From NCBI GenBank assembly GCA_036417435.1, contig CM070903.1, positions 1,237,001 to 1,301,000 of the forward strand: DNA of 64,000 bases. The letters are read 5' to 3'. This document shows, one piece after another, positions 22,029 to 34,995 of the stretch (position 1 is the stretch's first letter; every line of letters starts with the position of its first letter). The translations under genes and the position numbers were made by a program. A model generated the notes under the pieces. The model saw only the letters and a list, made by a program, of their open reading frames with translations. It did no database searches and was not told where the DNA came from. Origin of the DNA: Inia geoffrensis. Its lineage: Eukaryota; Chordata; Mammalia; Artiodactyla; Iniidae.

Positions 22029-23325
22029 ACTTCTAATCTTAGGTATGGATTGAGAATCAGTCAGGCATGAACAGCGTCAGGAGGTTTGGGGGCTTCCGGT
22101 ACGAGCTCCCAAGGGCGTCTCCTGCAAAGGCGTCTCTGGATACACCCCCTCCCTCCCCAAAGAAGATTAAACCTGCCAGGTCGCAGGAGACTGACGGAGA
22201 GGTGGGATGAGTATGGCCAAGCCTGGCCCCTCACCTGTGCTGCCGGCAGGTGAGGGGCCTGAGCAGCCTCAGCATCTGATGGCCGGGGCAACGCCGATGG
22301 GGTTCGTCCATGTGGAGGAACCAGGGGGCCTTCCAGCCTCGTGCCCCGTGGTCCTCAGCAGACGGGCTGCTTCACGACCCCCAGGTGCCTTCAACAGCTG
22401 AGAGAGAAAAGCTCTCTCTGCCTCAGTTATCTTTTCTGCACCAACCTCAGGTACGTTGGGAGTGAAAGACACTCTGTTTAAGAAAATTTCTGGTGGAGTA
22501 AGGAGCACATTGTATCACAAAGCTTGTGCTTTTCAGGGGGAAATCACATCGATAGCAACACAGGAATTTTCATTTAGACAAGTTCGCACGCATGGTTTAC
22601 GGCTGTGATGTTCACACTGGTATAAAGTGTCAGGTTTTAAGAGCTGAATGTCCAGGGATACCTGGGCAATTCTCTCCGGTGCGGGGGAATCCCCCCCTCG
22701 CCAAGTCCCTCCTTCCTGTCCTCCCTCCTCCTCTCCCGTCCCCTGTCCTGGAACTTCCCACGGGAGGTGAGCGGAGGCCACCGACCGGCTCCAGCCTGGA
22801 CCAGAGCTCAGCTCTCCTTTGTTTCGACAGAGCTGCGCTTTCTGAGAGGAAGAAATGGTGTTGAAACCTCAGTTTGAAAGATGATGGGACTCCTGGACAC
22901 TCGCACAAGTAAACGAGTGAGAAAATGAAGAAATGGGTGAACAGATGTTTACACAGGAAGAGACTAAGTTTCATCTGTTTCCATGTGAATTCCAACCAGC
23001 AAAACTAAAATGCTCTTATGAAACAAAACTGTGTTTTGAATCGAAGGTCCTGCTTTGAGTATAAGCTTACACTCAGAAGAAAAAAACAGCTTCTGAGCTA
23101 CTCGTCTGTAAATTGGCACACACCACGAGAGATAAGATAACACACTTCTGGATGTGTGCCCAAGATGCAGAACAGTGGCTGGTTGTGAAAACATTTCCTT
23201 CCAAGGCTAATGTTTTCAGAAGGAAAAACATGGCAAAATTTATTACTGGGACGTTTAAATCTGTTAGGCCTGATTTAATTTTTAACCTAATAAAAAGGAC
23301 CCAAACTAGTGAACAGCTCATTATA
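22029..23325. other. Unique sequence, no gene recognised
   Basis: The left part is GC-rich and the right part (22,860-23,325) AT-richer. No repeat family or domain was recognised. Open frames on both strands are short and overlapping. Confidence 0.5.
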
Positions 23326-23582
23326 CATTGTTCAAAACCCGAAGAATGTCTGTCACAAAGAGTGAGCCCCAAAGTAAACTATGGATTTTAGTTTACAAGA
23401 ATGTGTCAATATCACTCTCTGTTGGTTGTAACCAACGTGGCACATGCAGGTCCCTAAGCAGAAGGGGAGCTTGCCTGCTGCAGGGCCGGGACCCGTGGGA
23501 ACTCTGCTCTTTCTACGTGCTTTATCTGTAGAACTAAACCTCCTCCAAAAATAACCTTTACTCATTTAAAAAAATTTAAAGG
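23326..23582 (+). mobile_element. Old L1M-type 3' end, sense
   Basis: The terminal part of an old L1 3' UTR can be followed: AAACTATGGATTTTAGTTTACAAGAATGTGTCAATATCACTC, then GGTTGTAACCAACGTGGCACATGC, then GGGAACTCTGCTCTTTCTACGTGC and a decayed CTGTAGAACTAAACCTCCTCCAAAAATAA ending. It has no coding remains. Confidence 0.55.
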
Positions 23583-23921
23583 AACCAAACCGCAGTCCAC
23601 TTCTCTAATAAACCCTATATATTTTCTGTAATAATAATATTAATCATTTTAAATGTCAGATTTGGAGTCTTTCATGTCAACGTTTGGAAACACATGGTCT
23701 ATGAAGCCTGGCATTTTAGCAGCTCCCTGTGTGGTCATTTTCCCACCCAGTGCTGCTAATTAAACATTTTGTAAATGACTGTAACATACAAGCTGCTCCT
23801 TTTCTTTGGTTTATAAATAGGAATATAGATGATATTATAATATTCTAATAGAGGCATACAGATGATATTATGATACTCTAATATTATAAAGACCTAAGAA
23901 CAGCTCTACCTGAATGGTCTT
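23583..23921. other. AT-rich unique stretch with a 33-bp tandem duplication
   Basis: The AT-rich DNA contains two diverged copies of AGATGATATTATAATATTCTAATA, at 23,827-23,850 and 23,860-23,883, at a period of 33 bp. Nothing else is recognised. Confidence 0.6.
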
Positions 23922-24221
23922 TGCCTGTTCCGGCTGCTGTAACAAAATACTGCAGCCTGGGCGCTTGTAAACGATGGAAGTGTGTTTCTCACATTCTGAT
24001 GGTCAGGGTTGTGGAGGCTGAGGCCACGTGCTGGCAGGGTCGGGGGAGGGGAAGGGGAGGGGCCCCAGATGGCTCCCTGGACACCCATGTGGGGAAGGAG
24101 CGGGCGCTAATCCCACCCTGAGGCTCCCCCTTCCCACCCAGACCACCTCCTAACCCCATCACACAGGGTCTGGATGCCAGCACGTGGATTTGGGTGACAC
24201 CGAGCCTCTGACCGCAGCACA
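23922..24221 (-). mobile_element. MaLR LTR (MLT1/MST-like), antisense
   Basis: It starts with TTCCGGCTGCTGTAACAAAATACTGCAGCC, the reverse of a MaLR LTR 3' end. It passes a GC-rich middle and ends with CCATCACACAGGGTCTGGATGCCAGCACGTGGATTTGGG and a decayed terminus. It is a solo LTR without target duplications that I can see. Confidence 0.72.
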
Positions 24222-25318
24222 AACGTTCGGGGTGGAGCTTGAAGGTGAACATAACCAGGGACGCTGGCGTGAACCATCGCTTTTTGACCTGATCTCATCA
24301 CAGTTTCTGACATTCTCGACGGCCTCTGCACTTTGCACAAATACAACATTAGGGGATAAACACCTGAGCTCCTTCTAAACATTAGAATTCAAACACAAGC
24401 TGCGGGTTATTTTTGAAAAATCATAATTCCAGACAAATCTCCCAGGCCCACGTGTGTCTGGCCCTTTTGTTGACCCCTCCACGTTCTGTGGCCACACTGG
24501 GGATCCATCCAGGTCTTTCGGAAGGTGAAGACATCTTTTTCTCTCTCCTCCGAACGGGATTGACTTAAGGCACCCTCAGGGATGACCAGCCACAGCCGTC
24601 CGCTGTGACTCCGATCCCACGACATCAGGAAAAAATGAAGGCCAGGGGCTCTCAGCGTCAGGGTGTCAGCCTCACGGCTCCTTCTGAGGCAGAACTAGGA
24701 GGGAATGAGACCAGTGTGTGCGGGGCCACGTGTGTCATGAGTTACAATTTAACCTGAGGCCCCAATCACATCACCTGTGTCATCTAAACTGTTCACTGTG
24801 ACCCTATATGTGTAAGGTGTCGTACGACCATTAATAAGAAAGCAGTAAAATGGGACTGCGAAGGAAGAGGCTGATTAATCAGAAAGGTGAGAGCAATAAA
24901 TGGATGGACTTTCATTAAAACAAAATGAGGAAAGAATCCACACACTGCCTTTGCCCCGTCTTGCCGCCCATTGTAACCATGTATGGTGCCTCCCTTTCTA
25001 AAAATGTGTACGCTCCCATGATTCTACTAGACACTCATGTCCCGTGGACAGAAAAACATAGAGTGGGCTTGTCTAGTGGACAGTGTACCCATGGAGCCAT
25101 CCCAGGTGGCCCCCAGGGCCTGGGAATCCCACCCATGACTCTGAGTGAGGCTTCCCGTGTGACAGAGGGTGGAGACAGACCACCCCCAGGAACTAACTGC
25201 CATGGCCCAAGCATGAGCTCTAGGTATTCAAATGCCAACGCCTTCAAGGGACACATTTATAGCTGGACAGAATCATAGTTCACAGAAGGGCTTAAATGTC
25301 ATAATCACACAAAAATAT
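24222..25318. other. Unique sequence, no gene recognised
   Basis: No repeat or coding domain was recognised. The stretch 24,730-24,960 is AT-richer than its surroundings. Confidence 0.5.
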
Positions 25319-25719
25319 CATGCATACTGGCTTAAAACAGCAGACGTTTATCCTCTCACAGTTCTGGAGGCCAGAGATCTGAAATAAAGGGGGTGCGGTC
25401 TTTGCTTGCCCCTTCCAGCTCCAGGTGGCCCCAGGCATTCTTGGCTTGTGGCTGCAGTCTCCACCTCCATTGTCAGGTGGCCTCCTCTGTGTGTTGTGTG
25501 TGTGTGTGGATGTATGTGTGTGGTGTGTGCGTGCATGTCCGTGTCCAAATTTCGCTTTTCTCTAAGGACACAGTCTACTGGATGATGGTCCATCCTCATG
25601 ACCTCATCTCAGTTGATTAAACCTGCAGAGACCCCATGTCCAGGTGAGGTCACTGTCACAGGCACATGGCATTAGGACGTGAACACATCTTTGGGGGGGA
25701 CACAATTCAACCTACGACA
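25319..25719 (-). mobile_element. MaLR LTR (MLT1-like), antisense, with an internal (TG)n
   Basis: The antisense LTR signature is GGCTTAAAACAGCAGACG...CTCACAGTTCTGGAGGCCAGAGATCTGAAAT at left, and GGCATTAGGACGTGAACACATCTTTGGGGGGGACACAATTCAACCTACGACA at right. The start is truncated. A TG microsatellite at 25,490-25,542 lies inside it. Confidence 0.85.
25490..25542. repeat. (TG)n microsatellite inside the LTR
   Basis: TGTGTGTTGTGTGTGTGTGTGGATGTATGTGTGTGGTGTGTGCGTG. It expanded within the MaLR LTR. Confidence 0.88.
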
Positions 25720-28700
25720 AACGTATCTGTGTGCAGGGCAGACCCAGTCCCTGTGAGCAAAACTCTGGACGGACTTTTTCCCCAGGTTTAGGGAGACCTC
25801 CCACCAGCAGTATATCAGTCATCTCTTGCTGTGTGACAAGCTGTTCCCCGCCCATCACCTTTATTGTCCTCGCAGCAGCTGAGCTGTGGGTCCTGGAGAC
25901 CTCTCCACACTTCAGCAGGTGGACCCTGGGGCGCGTCACCCCGGGGCTAACTGGGGAGACGGGCTCCCATGGCGACAGGTGGGGCCCTTCTTCTGTCCTC
26001 GGGGAGGAGAATCAGGCCTCACCCCCGCCTCCGCTGTCCCAGGGCCAGGGACGGTGACATTCCCGGCAAATTCCACAGGGAAGTTTGTGCAGACGGCCCG
26101 GTTTCCAGACATTCCTGGGGCCAGGGATCTCTCCTTTTTTGAAACAGTGAAAACACCTGGGAGATTTCCCTTTTTTCCTGCCAGGTGTGAAAAACCACAG
26201 AAGCTTCTAGTCTTTGTGGCTCAGAGGCAGGCAAGCGGCCTCACTGCGCTGAGGGCACCTTGTCCGGAGACCATGGTGACGGGCGCCGATTCTAAGGCTG
26301 TGACCACAGGGCACGTGACACCTGTGGGTGCTCTTAGATGAAGCGCCAGGTTCCTGCTCCTTTGGGAGACAGGTGGGCCGAGGTGGAGCCTGGACCACAC
26401 CCCTGGGAACAGGCCTGCCTAGTGGACGCCCACCAAGACTCATCTCACCTGAACGGAAGGCGTGGAGCGCTGGGGACCTTCCTGGGCCTCGCCCGCTGGG
26501 ACGGCCGGGTCTGGCACTCCCCACGCATGTCTGTGTCCCCTCCCCACCTGGGTTACCCAGCAGTCTCGCAGTCCTGGATCTCCAAGCCCCCGGCCCATCT
26601 CTGGGGAAACACTGGCCCAGAGAGGGGCCAAAGGCCCAGCTGCACAGGCAGCTGGAGGCCGGTGGGACCGCAGGCCCCGTGGCTGGAGAGTGTTTGCCAC
26701 TGGAGTGCTGGGCCGGGGTTGCAGGTGGCCCCCCGGCGGGGGGGTCTCCAAAGACTCTCACTTTCAACCGCTCTCTTTCAGATGTGCCACAGAAATGGGG
26801 AAAAGGACCCTACGTGGGGCAGGCAGAAAGGATCATGAACTAAGCCGTCACCTCCTCTCTCGGGGCTGACACCTCGGGGATGGTGCAGGAGCAGAGGGGC
26901 CAGGGTCTCAGCACCATCAGCAGAGCCCCCTCTCTGCCCAGCACCCCTGGCCCTGAATAAACGTGCAGACAGACAAGCACAGGCCTCAGGTTGCGGTTTA
27001 CAAGGCTGTTTTACAGACTCGTCTTTCTTGCCTGTCGCCAGCACACCTGAGCCCCTCTGAGCTGCCGGCTCAGCTCCTGTGGCGTCAGGTGTCAGGAAGG
27101 CACCAGCTCTGACTCCAAACCCAAGTCCTTCCCAGAAGCTGCCTCATTCTGGTGACCTTCTGAGCCCAATGGATTGGGGTGGGGAAGCCACAGCGTTTTC
27201 AAGGACACACGACGTGTGTCATCAGCCCCCAGGGAGGTCGGTCCAGCAGCCCTGCCTGCCGTGTGGCCCCCAGACCCATCTTGGAGGGTGACCTCGGGGA
27301 AGAGCCCGCTTTGCCCTGGGCATCCCACCCTGCTTGTCCTGGGCCCTGAACCTCGGTGTTCCCTCACGGGGTCTGCGGAGGCTCGAGGGTAGGACGGGTA
27401 CAGACCCTCAGCCCCCTCCTGACACACGCCGGCCCCGCGGACCCCTCTGCGGCTGCATCTCTCTGTCCCCTGCAAACAGGCTTCACCTGCCGTGGACGGC
27501 GCCCTGCCCAGGCCTCCACAGGGCCCAGCCCCCCACCCCCCGGGGCCACTCTCCTTTCTGCAACCCCTCCCCAGGGTCCCCACACACCCTCGGACCCCCA
27601 GGCCTCGTCCTCCTTCAGAGCCCGCCCCACATCCCACCGCGCGATGGGCCAGGCTTCCTGAGTGACTTCATTTCCTGTGCACTGGGTGTGGAGGGGGCAG
27701 GGCAGGGACTCAGGCAGGTGGAAGGCTCAGAATCCGTTCTCCCAAAAGGCCAGAACTCCGGAGGGTGCTGGATGTCGTGGTAACAAACGGGCAGGATGAG
27801 ACGTGGTGAGATGGTTGCTGATGCTCGCCCTGGGTGGGGAAAAAGCCGGCAGGGGCTCCGCCTCCAGGCAGCCCTCCAGGGGCCACTGGTTTCCGGGTTT
27901 CTGTCATGTCTTTATCCGACCAGCTAGAGGGGCCCCCAGGGACGCCTTGGGTCCATGCACACCACGTCCACTGGCCAACTTGTCGTGTGGCCACACCTGG
28001 CTTACCGGAGGATGAGATGCCCCACGGGCCTGGGAAGGGGAAGCCTGGGATCTGGGGAAGGCTGGGGCTGCCGCAGCCAACGCCGCTGCTTATTTGTCCC
28101 AGATCTGCTGGTTTGGGGAGCAGTCTCGATGCAAAAGGAGCTTCCGTTCCTGGGATCCCGGGAACTCCTGTCCCTGGAGAGTAGCTCCTTTGGTGTCCAC
28201 GCTGCACAGGCTGACCTGCCGGCCTCCCGGTGGACTGGCTTCCGCTCGGCGAGCTGGGGGCCACGGGGGGAGGGCCCCTGCCCAGGAGAGCCGAGGGCCA
28301 GAATGTGTCCGACCAGATCACAGCTGGAAACCCCGTGGGAGCAGGCGTCCCGTAGCTGCATTTCTGAGAGCCGTGTGGCTGCAGCTAATTAAAAGTAGCC
28401 GAGAAGCCCTGGGGTCACAGCATGCGGCCTGGGCTGAGGGAGGAGAGAAAAGCGGGGGTGGCAGGTGGTAGAATCAGGTAGCATGGGCGCAGGGGGTGCT
28501 GCCTCCCAGGGTCTGAGTGGAGGGAGTGGCCAGGACCCCACGTGCCCGGGGACAGGCGTGGAGACGCCGCACTAGGAGGTCTGGGGAGGGTCTGGAGAAA
28601 AACTGGGCCAAGGGCGCGTCTGTGACCAACCACCGATGTGGCCCCGAGCGGGGGCTGCCCTGGGGCCGCGGGTGGGCTCAGGGGCTGGAGCCACTCAAGA

Positions 28701-31667
28701 CCTGGGCACGACCGAGGTTCCGTGGGGCTTTTGATTAGTGGCCCCAGCACGGCTCTCAGTCCCGCCCACTGAGGGACGTCTGCATGCCCACCCGTGGTTT
28801 CCTCGGCCTTGTCCACCGGCTGCTGGGGGTCCTCTCGGCTATCGGGCCTGACGTCCACCTCGGGCAGGGAGGGCAGGGGCACGGTGCTCACCGTCACTGC
28901 CCCTGAATCACTGCTCCCCTCTGGGCCGTGGAGGGTGGGAGGGACACAGCTGGCACTCCCCCACCTTGGGGGGCGGGCACACAATGCTGGCACCTGCCGT
29001 CCCACTGCTCTCACGGCCCCTTGGGATCCTGGATCCCTCACCCCCCTCCCTTCTCTGAGGTCCTGACACTGTGCCCCGTGGCCGGGCAGAGGAGGGCAGG
29101 GGGCTCAGAGGCGCAGGCCGCCTCCTTCAGCCACTCCAGAATCATTCACCCAAGATCAGAGCCCGCAGCTGACCTCGGGCTGGTCTGCAGTCCCGCAAAA
29201 CTTGGGAGAGGGGCCCCAAGGGAGCTCTTCCCACCTGGTTCCTTCAATTCCCCTCGGTAAGAAAGAGGATCTGAGGGAAGGGGATTCGGGGCCTTGGAAT
29301 CTCACGTCCAGGCAGACCCAGCGCTGGGTGATGCGAAACCGCGGGCTTTCACGCAAGCCCGCCCTGCGCTCCTGCGGCCGGGTGGCGACCTGCTGGCAGA
29401 ACCCATGCAGACGGCGGAGCTGACAGCTGAGTCTACACGGCGGCAGTGTATCACCAACCGCCGCTGTCCACTGGAACGGGGCCTGGCCGGGTCTCACCGG
29501 GGAGGACCTGGGCTCTGGACGCGATGGGGACATGGGGATAGATGCGTGCATTGAAGTGCACATGTGAGCAGAATGGAGGGTGTGGCTCCAGACCCACAGC
29601 GGGAGAAGCACTGTTCCCAATGCGTTCTGTAGCATTCAGTCAACACCAGGGGCCTCAGCGTGTCTCAGTAGAAATCAAGGAAGATAGAAATTAACTAAGC
29701 CAGGCACGTAATTTAAGGACGTGGGGGAAGAGTAACAAAATGAACCCCCCGGGCAGAGGAAGAGAAGCCCTAGTGAGGGGAGAGTAGGGCCCGGGCACAG
29801 GAGGCAGGACGGGGCCCCGGTAAGCAGACCCACAGCTCTAAAACCACGTCCTCCTTTCCTGTGGCCCATCACCTGCTGCGTCCGCAGGGCCCCTGGAGTC
29901 CCCGTGAACAGGAGGACAGGTGGGTGGCTTCCACAGGGAGGGGTGCCCACAGCTCTGAGGCACGGCCGACCCAGTGCAGCCAGGACAGAAGCCGCCTGCG
30001 CGGCTCGGGTGGCAGAAGACGGGTGTTTCTCCAGGGCCCGGAGGTGGCTTCGGTCTCCACAGTATCTGAGATTCCAGCAGATCCCTCCTTCGCAGTGGAC
30101 GCTGGGCCAGGGAGAATGAGAAACGCCCCCAGGGGCCCTGGAACCCGCCGTGTCCAGTGGTCGGTGCCGAGGTCGGCTGTCCCGAGAAGGCAAAGGTGGC
30201 AGCTCCGAGCGGTAAGAGCAGCAGGTCCGACGGCGGCCCCTCCTCCGCCTCTGCCTGTGCTCGAACTTTCTCTGCCTCACACCCAGCTTCAGACTCAACG
30301 CACTTAGATCTGTTTTGTGGGGTCACGTGGGTGGGGTGAGCAGAGGACCCAGCCTCGCCTCCGAGGGGGAGAGAGGACAAGTGTGAAGGCCGGAGCAGCT
30401 ACCCTGACGCTACTGAGTCAGACCCAAGCAGTCGAGGATTTGAGGTTGTTGTTCACTTAGCTTCGGTTTCTCTGCGCCCTGGTGGGGAGAGGCTCGTAAG
30501 AGAAATCGGCCCAGTTTTAGACAAAATAACGAAATCACCTTCTCTTGCCATGGTGCAGTCTGGGTAAATTCGACCTTACACGGGTGTCACCCAGGAAAGC
30601 CAGAGCCCCAGGTGGTGGTCTCTGCCCCGCTCCAGTCCTGCATCTTTCCCTCCAAGCAAGGTGGAGTCAGCATCAGGGCTCCCAGGCCACGGCCGGGTGC
30701 AGGGTCAGCCCAGGCGGGGGAGAGGGATGTGAGAGCTGGGGGCCGGCTCAGCTGCAGGCACCGAGCGCTGGCCTGACGGAGGCCGAGGCCCAGCCCCAGC
30801 CCAGGGACCGTTCAGGCCAGGGAGCTCGGGCTCGGCCCCTCCAGGTTCCTTCCCCTCCAGGACGATGAAGAAAACATCCTTCCACGTGCCGGCTCTGGTC
30901 TGGCTGACGACACCCTCGTCCCCTTACAGTCCAGGCTGGAGCTGTCTCCAGGGACCCGTGGCTGCTCACTTCCTAGCTGGACCTGAGGGGTTGATCTCAG
31001 TTTACCCAGCAGAAGCCAGCCAGAAAGCTCTGCCCTGTGAGGAAGGATCTGACAGCTGGGCAGGGAGCCCTCTGCATGCTGCCCCTGCCACGTCCATGGG
31101 GACACCGAGACCCAGTGTCTAAGGGCCCGCCCAGTCCACAATGGCCGGAATGCGCAGACTCAGGGTCAGGGCCCATGACACCCAATGCCAGCCCAGAGCT
31201 GCCTGCCCGGGGACCACCTACCGCCACCTGTCTCAGGGCTTGGGCTGCTAGGTGTTTGCACCCACTTCATCCAGAACTTGCCTGGCCCCCAGGGCTGCGT
31301 CCACACCTTGTCCTCACTGTGGATGGCAGCACGTCTATGGGTGCCACCGCCAGGAGCTGGGGAGGGAGAGGGTGAATCCCAAAGCCGATGGCCCACTGCG
31401 CTGCTGGTAGCACGCAGTAGGGCAGCCTGTCCGTCCCATCGGGGCCTGAATGTGGATGAAGCCCACCTTTCCTGCCCCAGGTCTTGAGCTGTGGGGCCCC
31501 TGGGTCACCCCACTGCATTGTCCACGGAGAGGCAGACGGCTGAGGCCCACAGATGCCATGACCGGCCCTGGCCCCTGCTCACCTGCAGCAGGTGAGAGGC
31601 CCCAGCTCCAGCTCCAGGCTCAGGGCCCCCGGCCTCGCCCCACCTCCCAGCAGGGAAGGGGATGGAC
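25720..31667. other. Long GC-rich unique block, no gene recognised
   Basis: Nearly 6 kb of GC-rich DNA without an interspersed repeat that I can name. Many long open frames (for example - 28,415-29,041 and - 29,675-30,298) overlap in opposite strands and phases. Compositions are Pro/Gly/Arg/Ser-rich, and no domain or conserved block is apparent. CpG is locally elevated around 28,550-28,690 and 29,990-30,250. Real exons could be hidden here, but the sequence alone gives no support. Confidence 0.5.
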
Positions 31668-31690
31668 ACACACACACACACACACAGAGT
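31666..31690. repeat. (CA)n microsatellite
   Basis: ACACACACACACACACACACA-type run of about 11 units. Confidence 0.92.
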
Positions 31691-31819
31691 CATACACATG
31701 TGCACACTTGCCTATGCGCCTGCCCCACACCTGCTAGGGGCAAATTTCAGGCAGAAGATACCAAGAAACTCAGTCATCAAAATTTGCGTCAAATTAATGC
31801 AAAAAATTCCATGATAAAC

Positions 31820-32051
31820 AAGAAAGAGGGGCTTCCCTGGTGGTGCAATGGTTGAGAGTCCGCCTGCCAATGCAGGGGACGCGGGTTCGTGCCCTGGTCC
31901 GGGAAGATCCCACATGCCGCGGAGCGGCTGGGCCTGTGAGCCATGGCCGCTGAGCCTGCGTGTCCGGAGCCTGTGCTCCGCAACGGGGGAGGCTGCAACA
32001 GAGAGAGGTCCGCATACCGGGGAAAAAAAAAAAAAAGGAGAAGAAGAAAGA
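31820..32051 (+). mobile_element. Short CHR SINE, sense, with target duplication
   Basis: A sense element starts GGGCTTCCCTGGTGGTGCAATGG and includes GGGTTCGTGCCCTGGTCC and GGAGCCTGTGCTCCGCAACGG. It ends in GGGG plus a 14-base poly-A at about 32,036. The matching AAGAAAGA at 31,820-31,827 and 32,044-32,051 is the probable target duplication, with a few extra bases (GGAGAAG) after the tail. Confidence 0.93.
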
Positions 32052-34389
32052 CATTCTCCTTTCTGAAAGACAAATTGCTTTTTCCAGTCTGCGGCCACGT
32101 CTTGCTGTCGGTCGCCCCCTCTCGGCTCCTGGTCTTTGTCTCCTGGGCATCCAGGGAAGAGAAGGGGAGCCAGGTCCTCTGTGCCTCCAGAGCAACGTCC
32201 CCTGTGGGCAGCGGTGGCCACGGCTCCAGTGATGCCCCAGTGGCGAACACACGGGGCACGCCCCCCCCCCAAGGGCGTGTCCACCTCTCCTGAGCCCCCA
32301 GCCCCCTCCCTCGCTGCTCTTTCCTTCTGGGTTGTGATGCACGCAGCCTTACCGGACACCGAGCCTGAAAAGAGGCCCAGGCCTCTGTCCCGCTTCCAGG
32401 CCAGACCCCTTGGGGCGAGAGCCCTTCCTGAGAACCGCGGGTCCTGCCAGGGTCCTTCACCCAGGACGATGCTGGGTAGAAGGTGGAGCTGTGTCCTCCG
32501 GAGCCTGGAAGGAACCCCCAGCCATTTGGACATTAGACCAGCACCTCTGACCACCCAAAGGGGGGCCCGCCTGCCCTGGGGCAGGAGACCTGGGCCAGGG
32601 CTCTGAAGAGAGGCCCGGGTGGCTGCGGCGGTGTCTGTGGATGGAAGCCTGGCACCAAATGAAAGCTTTGCTTTATCTGGAAGCCGGGGCCTCCCCTCTA
32701 CTGCCTGGTGTGGGTTCCACCTCCGGAAGCCCTGCTACCCCTTCTGGGGGAGGGCCCCCCCTGATGATTGGAGACCCTGCACCTCTGAGGGAAGCCTTCC
32801 CAGTCCCCCACCAGCACCTCCCAACTTCTTCAGGAAGCAGCGCCCCCATGGCTGCCCTTCGTGTCAGCTGAGCCCGAAGTCCCCGCTCTCGAAGGGTCCT
32901 TCCCCACTGTGTCTAGGAAGGTGAGGACACAGGGGGACAGCAGCCACTGGGCTAGGAGCCCACTTCCTCGTGGACCTTTTTGTTGCTGTTGGACGAAAAG
33001 AAGGAAGATATGATGAAAAGCCCACCAGCCGTGCGCGAGCCCCTGGGCCCCCCTGCCCTGAGGTCCTGCACCCTCTGGCCTGGTCGGGTCAGCCCGTGGA
33101 AGCCCCGGCCAGAGAGCAGAGGACGGGCAGAGTGAGTGAGGGCCCCGGGGTTGGCTGCATCACTGGTGATGGCCAGTGGGCCCACCACCCGGCCTCTCCA
33201 GCACGCTCAGCTCCTGGTTCCGGAAACCGAGCCTTTGACCACGAAGGTGTGCTGCTGTGGGTCCACCCTACAGCCCGCAGGTCCCTCACCCAAGGCTCCT
33301 CCTCCAATTACATGCACGTGAAGGCACCAGGCTAAGGCCTGAGCAGTGCGTGGTCCCTGAGGGCTCAGATCAGGGTCCGTCATGAGAGCGAGGCACCCAG
33401 CCCGAGGCCACGGTCCAGAGCTGCCTTTGCAGCACAACCTGGGCAGTTGGGGTCATTAAACAACACTCCATCTCCCTGTTTCAAGACCTCCTTGGCCAAA
33501 CCCACCCTGACTTGTGGAGAGCTGACTACCCAGGGCCCAGTGGAGGCATTTGAAGAAGTGTCACAGCTGGAAACACCCGAGCAGGGCAGCCTGCGGGTCT
33601 CTTCCACGCTGGGGAGGCGGGGGGTGAAGGAAGCCGTCCCCACCAGAAAGCAAATGTGTCTCCTCTGGGGACCTCGGTCCAGACAGCGTGCCTCTTAGGT
33701 TCCGGGTCACATTTGGTTTTGGGACCAGATGAACGCGTGACTCCAATGGGAATACGGCATCAAGCTCACTGAAGCATATGATCTCCAGACTCCCAGGTCC
33801 AGCTGCAGGAACCCCACTCCCACCTGTACAACAAGAGCAAAGCTGGACGAACTGCACACTAACAACCTCTTGAGCCCATCAGGGAACCTGAAATCTGGTC
33901 AGAGTCAAGCTCCCCCCAGGTGGGACCAGAGCAGCTGCCTCTCAGGGCAGGTGCTGTGGATGCCACATAAGGTGGTCAGCAGGGTCATCCCGAGGTTATT
34001 AAGCCGGGGAGGTGTGCAGATCTGGGGGGAAGCTGGGAAGAACCTCGAGAGCTTTCCCCGTGTGCTGGCGGCGCGGGTCTCCCAGCCCACCTCCCCATGG
34101 CCCCATTAGAGCCTACTGGGGCAGGGGAGGGAAACGGGGCAGGGACACCTGGCAGGGGTGAGAGCCTCCATCAAGGCCACACCTGAGACCGGGTTTCCCA
34201 TGCCCAGGGCTGAGGTGGGGTCAGAACATCAGAGCACGTTCCTTCCTGCCCCCAGCTGGCATGGCTGTGAGACACAGACTCTCTCTCAGGAAGCAAGACC
34301 CCAAAGCTAAGGGGGGACCAACACACATATGGGTGGAGAAGGGGGGGCGCGTGTTCCACCACAAGTGTGAGATTTGTGTACCCCCGAGC
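32052..34389. other. GC-rich unique sequence, no gene recognised
   Basis: Apart from a poly-C run (CCCCCCCCCC, about 32,261-32,270), no element was recognised. L2-like wording near 32,785-32,820 is too weak to call. Confidence 0.5.
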
Positions 34390-34995
34390 CTGGCTGTCCT
34401 CTGCACCCTGGTGGGGATGGACATGGTGCGGCCACTCTGGGAAATGCTTTGGCAGTTTCTTGTAAAACTAAATGCGCAACTACCATACGACCTCACAGCT
34501 GCACTCCTGGTGGGCATTTATCCCAGAGAGATGAAGACCGTTCACATGAAATATGTCAGTACACTAACCTGTGTGGGAATGTCCATAGTAGCTTTCTTTG
34601 TGATAACCCCAAACTGGAAACAGCCCAGATGTTCTTCAGCAAACCATGGTCCACCCACACCCTGAAATATTACTCAGTGACAAAAAAGAACAAGCTACTG
34701 ACACACAGCCACCTGGATGGCTCTCCAGGGCATCACGCTCAATGAAGAAGACAGAACTGCACACCATGTGATTCCACTTACAGTCACCCTTGAAAGACAC
34801 ATTTGCAGTGAGGAAGGTGGATCAGTGGTCCCCAGGGGTTATGAGTCAGGGGAGGAGGTTATATGAAGGGATACCGTGAGGAGTGTTTTGGGGTGACAAA
34901 GCTGCTCTGCACCCTGATTGTGGTCGTGATTATACAAATCTATACATGTGTTAAATTCATAGAACTGTACCCATATGAAAAACGGTAAAGCTATG
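34390..34995 (+). mobile_element. Old L1 ORF2 C-terminus and 3' UTR, sense
   Basis: The sense-strand L1 end of ORF2 is recognisable as GGTGCGGCCACTCTGGGAAATGCTTTGGCAGTTTCTTGTAAAACTAAATGC, followed by TACCATACGACC and CACTCCTGGTGGGCATTTATCC. The 'ccagatgttcttcagcaa' and 'gaaatattactcagtgacaaaaaagaa' zones come next. The 3' UTR follows with GATTCCACTTAC and CATAGAACTGTACCC. Translation is closed by stops and frameshifts. Confidence 0.82.

Noticed and set aside
31712..32554. 280-codon open frame on -
   Set aside because: Its C-terminal third is the antisense translation of the CHR SINE at 31,828-32,036, a common source of false frames.
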